DNA from: Actinomycetota bacterium
GTDB lineage: Bacteria; Actinomycetota; Acidimicrobiia; Spongiisociales; ZC4RG35
Assembly (NCBI GenBank): GCA_003242515.1
Contig: QGUS01000141.1
Coordinates: 1-5,073, forward strand
Direction of reading: 5' to 3'
Length of the DNA stretch: 5,073 nt
Shown here: positions 1 to 4,281 of the stretch, one piece after another
Position numbering within the stretch: position 1 is the first letter of the stretch
Layout of the letters: each line of letters opens with the position of its first letter
Made by a program: the position numbers and the translations under genes
The notes under the pieces: model-generated
The model's input: only the letters and a program-made list of their open reading frames with translations
Told to the model about the DNA's origin: nothing
The model's database searches: none

Positions 1-36
1 AAACGAAAACGTAAAAGACCCCGGAAACGGGCAAGA
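1..36. other. Probable low-quality contig end inside bioY
   Basis: This end of the window is inside the minus-strand bioY frame but departs from both the family and the local codon style. In BioY proteins this position normally carries a helix with a Gly, then an aromatic/Phe-Gly signature (roughly L-x-G-x-x-x-x-Y-x-F-G). Here the frame reads LPVSGVFYVFV, with Val where the Gly residues are expected. Read on the plus strand, the differences from a plausible family sequence are nearly all changes to A, and third positions become T-rich on the coding strand. The frame itself is not broken. I infer base-call or assembly error at a contig end, not real divergence. Confidence 0.55.
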
Positions 37-424
37 ACGCCAGGGCCATGGGGCCGAAACGGCGGTCGTGCCCGCGCTCGGCCGCGCCGCCGATCAGGGC
101 CGCGGCGAAAGCGAACCCGACGATGTAGCCGCCCGTGGCCCCGGTCATGACCTCCCAGCCGGACCGCCCGTCGCTGAAGACGGGGGCGCCGGCGATCCCC
201 GCGGCGACGTAGAGGAGCTGGCCGGCCGCGCCGAGCCTCCAGCCCAGGGCGGCGCCGGTGAGCAGGACCGCGAAGGTCTGGCCGGTGATCGGCACGGGCG
301 TGAAGCCGAGATGGATGCGCCCCTGGGCGGCCACCGCGGTGAGGGCGGCGGCCGCGACGACGAGGGCGACCGCGGCGAGACGGCTGGAACGGGCGATGCG
401 ATGGGTGATGACGGCTGTGGTCAT
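1..424 (-). CDS. bioY: BioY biotin transporter S-component, partial (C-terminus beyond window)
   Basis: This is the substrate-binding membrane subunit of an energy-coupling-factor biotin importer. BioY binds biotin in the membrane and works with the EcfT/EcfA1/EcfA2 module, or slowly alone; no Ecf genes are in the window. The frame gives 141 residues of a usual 180-200. Visible family features are TPVPITGQTFAVLLTGAALG (residues 42-61), the QLLYVAAGIAGAPVF helix (69-83) and a TGGYIVGF motif (97-104), where the usual GPTGGY reads GATGGY. Hydrophobic helices lie at about 16-33, 49-61, 66-83 and 98-114. The ATG (424-422) was chosen for its strong Shine-Dalgarno. The gene lies 42 nt behind the EamA transporter on the same strand and is probably co-transcribed with it. 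The last dozen visible residues are unreliable because they fall in the suspect window end. Confidence 0.88.
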   Translation of the reverse strand, partial: MTTAVITHRIARSSRLAAVALVVAAAALTAVAAQGRIHLGFTPVPITGQTFAVLLTGAALGWRLGAAGQLLYVAAGIAGAPVFSDGRSGWEVMTGATGGYIVGFAFAAALIGGAAERGHDRRFGPMALAFLPVSGVFYVFV

Positions 425-427
425 GAC

Positions 428-436
428 GTCCTCCTC
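428..436 (-). promoter_or_regulatory. Ribosome binding site of bioY
   Basis: On the minus strand the sequence is GAGGAGGAC, ending 3 nt before the bioY ATG, with the AGGAGG core about 5 nt away. It is the strongest Shine-Dalgarno in the window and fixes the bioY start. It contrasts with the RBS-less starts of the HIT, dehydrogenase and nuclease genes. Confidence 0.8.
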
Positions 437-447
437 TGGTGTCAGAC

Positions 448-463
448 CCGCGGAACGCCGCGG
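448..463 (-). repeat. CCGCGG inverted repeat between EamA and bioY
   Basis: On the minus strand the sequence is CCGCGG-CGTT-CCGCGG, so the two self-complementary 6-mers can form an all-GC 6-bp stem with a 4-nt loop. On the plus strand it also reads as a 10-bp-period direct repeat of CCGCGGAA. It starts 3 nt after the EamA stop and ends 23 nt before the bioY ATG. No T-run follows, so it is not a standard intrinsic terminator. It could be an RNA hairpin that adjusts bioY expression or message stability, or a protein site. In DNA this GC-rich, chance is also possible. Confidence 0.4.
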
Positions 464-466
464 AAG

Positions 467-1300
467 TTAACCCGCCGCGATCAGCGCCAGGGCGACCAGG
501 GTGAGGAACACCCCGGCCACCTGGACCGGGCGCAGGTGCTCCCGGTCCACGAAGCGTGCGATGGCGACGGTCACCGCGGGTGTCACGGACGCAGCCATGG
601 AGACCGAGACCAGCGAGCCGACGCGGAGGCCCAGCAGGAGGGCGACGTTTCCGGCCACGTCGAGGAGGCCGTGCGCCGCCGCCAGGCCGAGCGGGATGTC
701 ACGGACCTTCCGCAGCTTCCACGCCCCGCCGAGCCCCAGGGCGAGCATCACGACGATCGTGGCGCCGCGGGCGGGTATCAGGGGGAGGAGGTTGGACGCC
801 GCCCCGGTCCGGCTGATGATCACCGTGTAGCTGCCGAACAGGATCCCGGCGACCACCCCGTACCAGGCGCCGCCACCCTTGACGGTGTCGGTGGTGGAGG
901 GCCCCCAGGAGCACATTACGATCGCGGGTATCGCCAGGGCGACGCCCGTCCAGGCCAGCAGCGAAGGCCGCTCCCCGAGGACGACCCCGGAGACCACGGG
1001 GACCACCGCCCCGACCGCGGCTGCCACGGGCGCCACGCTGGCGGCCCGGCCCCGCGCCAGGCCGGCGAAGAGGAGGGCGAGGCCGATGGCCCCGCACGAT
1101 CCGGAGATCGCTCCGTAGCTCCAATCGGTGGCGGTGGCCTCGCCGCCGACGACGAGTGCGGTGATGGCGATCAGGGGCAGGGCCACGACGCCGGCGATCA
1201 GAACCACGCCGGGAGCCGGGCCGGAGCGCGAGGCCCTGCCGCCGACGTAGTCGCCGACTCCATAGAGGAGGGAGGTGAGCCCTCCGAAGAGGACGCCCAC
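467..1300 (-). CDS. EamA/DMT-family transporter, ten predicted membrane helices
   Basis: This is an inner-membrane permease of the drug/metabolite transporter superfamily. The 277 residues match the usual size, with two tandem EamA halves of about five helices each (residues 1-130 and 144-277). The first half ends with a typical pattern, APVAAAVGAVVPVVSGVVLG, then the ER pair at 110-111. The second half has the matching segment from about S229 to A276, with DRE at 252-254 in the place of the first half's GER. A charged loop (194-201) separates helices in the second half. The start is GTG, and its G is the last base of the HIT stop (TAGTG), so coupled translation is likely; only a weak GAAGGG lies upstream. 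The substrate cannot be read from sequence. E. coli YigM, a biotin transporter, is also a DMT-superfamily protein, which makes the bioY neighbour suggestive but no more. Confidence 0.87.
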   Translation of the reverse strand: MGVLFGGLTSLLYGVGDYVGGRASRSGPAPGVVLIAGVVALPLIAITALVVGGEATATDWSYGAISGSCGAIGLALLFAGLARGRAASVAPVAAAVGAVVPVVSGVVLGERPSLLAWTGVALAIPAIVMCSWGPSTTDTVKGGGAWYGVVAGILFGSYTVIISRTGAASNLLPLIPARGATIVVMLALGLGGAWKLRKVRDIPLGLAAAHGLLDVAGNVALLLGLRVGSLVSVSMAASVTPAVTVAIARFVDREHLRPVQVAGVFLTLVALALIAAG

Positions 1301-1719
1301 TACGCGCTGACGCCCTTCGCGCCCCGCTTCGTGAGGGCCTCACGGATGCGCGCCGCCTCGGACTCGAGGTCGTCCCTCTCGGCGGGACGCGCATTGGAGA
1401 AGTCCATGTCGTGGACGTCGTCGATCGGGAGGAGGTGGATGTGGAGGTGCGGCACCTCGAGCCCGGCGATCATCAGCCCGACCTTGGCCGGCTCGTAGAC
1501 GTCCTGGAGGGCGTGCCCGATCTCGGCCGCCACGGCCATCATGTGGTCTCTGAGGTCGGCGGGACAGTCGAGCCAGTGGTCGACCTCCTCGCGCGGCACG
1601 ACCAGCACGTGGCCGGGGCGGAGGGGCGCGATGGAGAGGAACGCCACCGCACGGTCGTCCTTCCAGACGAAGGTGCCCGGCAGCTCCCCTTCGATGATCC
1701 TGGTGAAGACGGAAGCCAT
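1300..1719 (-). CDS. HIT (histidine triad) family nucleotide hydrolase
   Basis: HIT proteins hydrolyse or transfer nucleotides through a histidine nucleophile, acting on substrates such as nucleoside phosphoramidates, dinucleoside polyphosphates or AMP conjugates. The 139-residue product shows the family order: an N-terminal VFTRIIEGELPG segment (4-15), a V-W-K-D-D-R-A-V-A-F-L strand (18-28), APLRPGHVLVVPR (31-43) and the catalytic triad HLHIHLLP (91-98; His 91, 93 and 95). The N-terminal zinc-binding CxxC of many HINT-like members is absent. The C-terminal 25 residues are charged and helical. It is probably a cytoplasmic homodimer. The ATG at 1719 was chosen because it begins at the family's N-terminus and sits 7 nt after a -10-like hexamer with no Shine-Dalgarno; the open frame further upstream lacks similarity. 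The stop overlaps the EamA start by one base. The exact substrate is not predictable. Confidence 0.92.
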   Translation of the reverse strand: MASVFTRIIEGELPGTFVWKDDRAVAFLSIAPLRPGHVLVVPREEVDHWLDCPADLRDHMMAVAAEIGHALQDVYEPAKVGLMIAGLEVPHLHIHLLPIDDVHDMDFSNARPAERDDLESEAARIREALTKRGAKGVSA

Positions 1720-1726
1720 CGGCGCC

Positions 1727-1732
1727 AGATTA
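1727..1732 (-). promoter_or_regulatory. Likely leaderless promoter (-10 TAATCT) for the HIT gene
   Basis: On the minus strand GATAATCT precedes GGCGCCG and the ATG. TAATCT fits TANNNT and ends exactly 7 nt before the A of ATG, so transcription would start at or next to the start codon. No purine-rich ribosome site is present. The overlapping GATAAT also resembles TATAAT. I see no clear -35. The site lies in the 35-nt gap after the sugar dehydrogenase stop, so the HIT-EamA-bioY run can be transcribed independently of that gene. Confidence 0.5.
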
Positions 1733-1754
1733 TCCCCCGACCCGGTGAGCGGGA

Positions 1755-2939
1755 TCAGCCCCTGACGGCGACGACCCGGTAGAGGGCCCGGTCGGTGGTG
1801 ACGTACATCTCCCCCGCCCCGTCGACACCGAACCCGCTGACACCGCCGTCCGCCCGCCCCACCTGCGGCGTCCAGTCGGTGGCGTCGACGGCCTGGCCGC
1901 CGTCGTACCGGAAGCTGCGCAGGTAGCCGGCGCAGAAGTCGGAGTAGAAGAAGTGACCGTCGATCTCGGGGATCGCGGATCCCCGGTAGACCACTCCACC
2001 GGTGATGGAGCAGGTTCCGGCGTCGCCGTGCTCCACCTCGACGACCGGCATGACGAACCCGTCGGACGGGCAGGAAGACGACGCGTAGCAGTGCATCCCC
2101 TCCATGACCGGCCAGCCGAAGTTGAGCCCGGGCTCCAGCCGCGCCACGTCGATCTCCTCGTAGCGGTTCTGACCGACGTCGGCGATGTAGATGAGGTCTC
2201 CGTCGATCCAAAACCGCCACGGGTTGCGCAGCCCCATGGCGTAGAGGCTGGCGTCGCCCGTGGCGACGTCGATGGCCACCAGCCCTCCGAGCAGGGTGTC
2301 CGGGTTCTGGCCGTTCCGGTAGCGGTCACCCGACCCCCCGCCGTCACCGAGGCCGAGGATGAGCGTGCCGTCCGGGGCGAAGGCGAGCATCCCGCCGTTG
2401 TGGTTGGACGCGGGCTGGGGCACCTCGAGGAGGCCACGCTCCGACCCGGGGTCGGCCGAGGTCGGCGTTTCGAACACGAACTCCGACACCACGGTCCGCC
2501 CGTCCCCGCCCGAGTAGTGGAGGTAGAAGCGGGTCTCGTCCTCGGGGTGGAGCGCCATGGCGAGGAGACCCTGCTCCCCCCGGTTGCGGATCTTCCGGGA
2601 GATGTCGATCACGGGATCGTCGGCGACGGTGCCGGCCTCCGGGTCCAGGGCCATCACCCGCCCCTCCTTGAGGACGACGTAGGCGATGCCGGCGCCGGGC
2701 CGGGCGACCACCTGGACCGGGAACTCGAGACGGGCGATCTCCTCGTAGGCCAGGGACTGCAGGGGGGCTGCGGGCGGGGTGCTGGTCGTCGCCCCCGTCG
2801 CCGGAGGGGTGCTGGTCGGAGCCGGCGGCGCCGTGGTGACCGAGGTGACCGGGGGGACGGTCGTGGTCGTCGTGTCCGGATCGGCGGAGCAGGCGGTGAC
2901 CGCGAGCGCGACGAGGAGGATGAGCCCGGTACGCCTCAT
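1755..2939 (-). CDS. PQQ-dependent glucose/sorbosone dehydrogenase family lipoprotein
   Basis: This is an exported six-bladed beta-propeller oxidoreductase of the soluble glucose dehydrogenase / aldose sugar dehydrogenase family, which oxidises sugar aldehyde or C1 groups with PQQ and Ca2+. The 394 residues begin with a lipoprotein signal (RR, hydrophobic 6-16, lipobox AVTAC with Cys17), then a Thr/Pro-rich tether (about 22-60) and the catalytic domain (61-394). Family residues visible are GEQGLL (121-126, the PQQ-binding Gln), NHNGG (179-183, catalytic His180), GLGDGGGSGD (196-205), GLRNPWRF (236-243, the Arg-Asn pair) and DVGQN (254-258). Cys284/Cys290 and Cys310/Cys336 could form disulfides on the cell surface. 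The ATG at 2939 gives a complete signal peptide and follows a -10-like hexamer. No PQQ synthesis genes are in view, so cofactor source and true substrate are unknown. It diverges from the nuclease lipoprotein. Confidence 0.9.
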   Translation of the reverse strand: MRRTGLILLVALAVTACSADPDTTTTTVPPVTSVTTAPPAPTSTPPATGATTSTPPAAPLQSLAYEEIARLEFPVQVVARPGAGIAYVVLKEGRVMALDPEAGTVADDPVIDISRKIRNRGEQGLLAMALHPEDETRFYLHYSGGDGRTVVSEFVFETPTSADPGSERGLLEVPQPASNHNGGMLAFAPDGTLILGLGDGGGSGDRYRNGQNPDTLLGGLVAIDVATGDASLYAMGLRNPWRFWIDGDLIYIADVGQNRYEEIDVARLEPGLNFGWPVMEGMHCYASSSCPSDGFVMPVVEVEHGDAGTCSITGGVVYRGSAIPEIDGHFFYSDFCAGYLRSFRYDGGQAVDATDWTPQVGRADGGVSGFGVDGAGEMYVTTDRALYRVVAVRG

Positions 2940-2945
2940 CCCCGC

Positions 2946-2951
2946 AATCTA
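2946..2951 (-). promoter_or_regulatory. Likely leaderless promoter (-10 TAGATT) for the sugar dehydrogenase
   Basis: Minus-strand TAGATT fits TANNNT and is separated by only GCGGGG (6 nt) from the ATG. This leaves no room for a leader or Shine-Dalgarno. A weak TTGGGA (2967-2972, minus strand) lies 15 nt upstream and could be a poor -35. The site shares a 53-bp divergent spacer with the nuclease promoter, so the two core promoters lie almost back to back. Confidence 0.45.
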
Positions 2952-2979
2952 CCCGGGGGCGCCTGGTCCCAACCGGGCT

Positions 2980-2985
2980 TAGGCT
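2980..2985 (+). promoter_or_regulatory. Likely leaderless promoter (-10 TAGGCT) for the nuclease lipoprotein
   Basis: TTAGGCT is followed by GGCGCCG and ATG, with TAGGCT ending exactly 7 nt before the start codon and no ribosome binding site. The stretch CTGGCGCCGATG is identical, base for base, to the start region of the HIT gene on the other strand. TTAGGCT also recurs upstream of the gene at 3818. No clear -35 is visible. Confidence 0.5.
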
Positions 2986-2992
2986 GGCGCCG

Positions 2993-3769
2993 ATGCCTCC
3001 CCTCCGCTGCCTCGCGCTCCTGGTGATCCTGGCCGCGTGCACCCCGACGGCGGCGCCCACCACCACGACGGGCCATACCCCCGGCACCGTCCAGGTCCGG
3101 GTGGACCGGGTCATCGACGGCGACACCTTCGAGGCGGGCGGTGACCGCTACCGCCTCGAGGGGATCAACGCCCCGGACATGGGCGAGTGCGCCTACGAGG
3201 AGGCGCGGGACCGCCTCGCGGAGGCCATCGAGGGCGCCACGATCGGGATCGTCCCCACCGGGACCGACCAGTTCGGCCGGACCCTCGCCGTCGTCGAGAG
3301 CCCGACCCGGGCGAACCTCGACCTCGTGGCCTCCGGCCTCGCCATCGCCACCACGGCCGATGGCGGCGTCCCGTCCGAGTTGCTGTCCGCAGAAGAGGAG
3401 GCCCGGGACGCCGGTCTGGGCATGTGGGGCGACTGCGGGGCGACCGGGGAGATCCCGCCCGTGTCGATCATCGGCGTCGACGCGAATCCGCCCGGCCCCG
3501 ACGAGGACGCCCTCGATGGAGAGACCGTGACCATCCGCAACGACGGCGGCTCCCCCGTCGATCTCTCGGGCTGGATGCTCCGGGACGAGTCGTCCGTCCA
3601 TCGCTTCACCTTCCCCGAGGGGACGGTCCTCGCGCCCGGCGAGAGCATCACCGTCACCTCCGCCGACCGGGGGTGGAGCCCGGGCGACAGCCCCGTCTGG
3701 AACAACGGCGGCGACATGGCGCTCCTGCTCGACGGGGACGGCCGGGTCGTCGACCGGTTTCGGTACTAG
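2993..3769 (+). CDS. Surface lipoprotein with SNase-like nuclease and lamin-tail domains
   Basis: This is a predicted exported nuclease lipoprotein of 258 residues. The order is signal and lipobox LAAC (Cys16), a short Thr-rich tether (17-30), a thermonuclease (SNase-like) domain (about 32-147) and a lamin-tail (LTD) beta-sandwich (about 155-258). Nuclease landmarks are VIDGDTF (40-46; Asp42, Asp44 and Thr45 match staphylococcal nuclease Asp19, Asp21 and Thr22), YRLEGI with Arg54 (Arg35) and DQFGR with Arg96 (Arg87). The VDTPE segment reads INAPD (58-62), putting Asn59 at calcium-ligand Asp40 and Asp62 at general-base Glu43. Cys66 and Cys148 may pair. The LTD shows LSGWMLRD (191-198), F-P-E-G, LAPGESI (213-219) and WNNGGDMALLLDGDG (236-250). 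LTDs often accompany secreted nucleases, perhaps as binding modules. DNA scavenging or extracellular DNA turnover is inferred. The ATG gives a full signal and follows a leaderless-type promoter. Confidence 0.9.
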   Translation: MPPLRCLALLVILAACTPTAAPTTTTGHTPGTVQVRVDRVIDGDTFEAGGDRYRLEGINAPDMGECAYEEARDRLAEAIEGATIGIVPTGTDQFGRTLAVVESPTRANLDLVASGLAIATTADGGVPSELLSAEEEARDAGLGMWGDCGATGEIPPVSIIGVDANPPGPDEDALDGETVTIRNDGGSPVDLSGWMLRDESSVHRFTFPEGTVLAPGESITVTSADRGWSPGDSPVWNNGGDMALLLDGDGRVVDRFRY

Positions 3770-3787
3770 GCCCGCCGGCGACGGCAT

Positions 3788-3793
3788 TAGGCT
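3788..3793 (+). promoter_or_regulatory. Likely -10 element (TAGGCT) for the helical-protein/aminotransferase pair
   Basis: TTAGGCT here repeats the hexamer of the nuclease promoter 0.8 kb upstream, and lies 18 nt after the nuclease stop. Unlike the other -10-like sites it is 24 nt from the ATG, so transcription from around 3800 would give a short leader containing a ribosome binding site. No convincing -35 or upstream terminator is visible, so read-through from the nuclease gene is possible. Confidence 0.4.
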
Positions 3794-3802
3794 CCGGCCA
3801 CG

Positions 3803-3812
3803 GGAGAAAGGA
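3803..3812 (+). promoter_or_regulatory. Ribosome binding site of the helical repeat protein
   Basis: GGAGAAAGGA ends 5 nt before the ATG at 3818, at normal Shine-Dalgarno distance, and supports that start codon. Its presence sets this gene apart from the neighbouring leaderless-type genes and suggests strong, leadered translation. Confidence 0.65.
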
Positions 3813-3817
3813 CAGCG

Positions 3818-4276
3818 ATGGGCTTCATGGACACCCTGAAGAAGTGGTTCGGCCAGGCCAAGGAGACCGCGGAGAAGGCCGCACCGTACGTGGAGAAGGC
3901 CAAGGAGGCCGCCTCCGAGGCGGCCGGGAAGGCGAAGGAAGTCGCCGAGGACGTGGCCGAGAAGGCCGCACCCTACGTCGAGAAGGCCAAGGAGGCCGCG
4001 TCCGACGTGGCCGAGAAGGCCAAGGAGGTCGCCTCCGACGTGGCCGAGAAGGCCGCACCGTATGTCGAGAAGGCCAAGGAAGCGGCCGGTGACGTCGTCG
4101 AGACCGTCAAGGAGAAGATCGAAGATGTCAAGGAGTCCGTGATCGACAAGGCGGACGACGCGGACGACGCCGCCGACACGGCCGCCGAGGCCGCGGGCGA
4201 CGCTGCCGAAGCCACAGAGGAAGCCGTCGCAGAGGTTGCCGACGCCGCCGAGGAAGCGGCCGGCGAAGAGGGTTGA
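3818..4276 (+). CDS. Ala/Glu/Lys-rich amphipathic helical repeat protein with acidic tail
   Basis: I do not recognise a named family. The 152 residues have no signal peptide and fall into three parts. Residues 1-16 (MGFMDTLKKWFGQAKE) could be an amphipathic membrane-touching helix, with Phe3, Leu7, Trp10 and Phe11 on one face. Residues 17-111 are Ala/Glu/Lys repeats built from hendecads such as VEKAKEAASDV and AEKAKEVASDV plus a Pro-containing heptad AEKAAPY, recurring every 29 residues. Residues 112-152 hold 16 acidic, 18 Ala and no basic or aromatic residues. Similar composition occurs in group 3 LEA-type proteins, YtxH-like proteins and short actinobacterial proteins annotated as antitoxins; none is a firm match. 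Stress protection, membrane-surface binding or a structural single helix are all possible. It sits 5 nt upstream of the aminotransferase start, so expression is probably linked. Being real is supported by the RBS, GC third positions and the regular protein pattern. Confidence 0.8.
   Translation: MGFMDTLKKWFGQAKETAEKAAPYVEKAKEAASEAAGKAKEVAEDVAEKAAPYVEKAKEAASDVAEKAKEVASDVAEKAAPYVEKAKEAAGDVVETVKEKIEDVKESVIDKADDADDAADTAAEAAGDAAEATEEAVAEVADAAEEAAGEEG
3872..4132 (+). repeat. Three tandem 87-bp in-frame repeats
   Basis: Units start at 3872, 3959 and 4046, and each opens with codons for EKAAPYVEKAKEAA (residues 19, 48 and 77). By hand count units 1 and 2 match at about 76 of 87 bases. Unit 3 matches well only over its first half and then drifts to an ETVKEKIEDVK sequence. 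Most differences in the conserved half are synonymous, which suggests duplication followed by selection on the protein. The exact 29-codon spacing keeps frame and could allow slippage or recombination to change copy number. Confidence 0.85.
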
Positions 4277-4281
4277 TCCCT

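Noticed and set aside
68..1498. Long plus-strand open frame opposite BioY, EamA and HIT
   Set aside because: Its product is Gly/Asp/Arg/Glu-rich with no recognisable domain, and it lies antisense to three well-supported genes. Long chance frames are normal in DNA this GC-rich.
1720..2220. N-terminal extension of the HIT frame beyond residue 1
   Set aside because: The frame stays open upstream, but the extension is Arg-rich, lies inside the dehydrogenase gene in another frame and has no HIT similarity. The ATG at 1719 matches the family N-terminus.
1953..3026. Plus-strand open frame opposite the sugar dehydrogenase
   Set aside because: It is His/Asp/Gly/Arg-rich with no domain and is antisense to a gene with intact catalytic motifs and signal peptide.
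3770..3787. GC-rich stretch after the nuclease stop as an intrinsic terminator
   Set aside because: CGCCGGCG is palindromic but leaves no loop, and no T-run follows. Read-through into the next gene cannot be excluded.
3818..3865. Calling the helical protein a toxin-antitoxin antitoxin from its MGFMDTLKK-like start
   Set aside because: The resemblance to short actinobacterial proteins labelled antitoxin is limited to the first residues and composition, and no toxin gene is adjacent.
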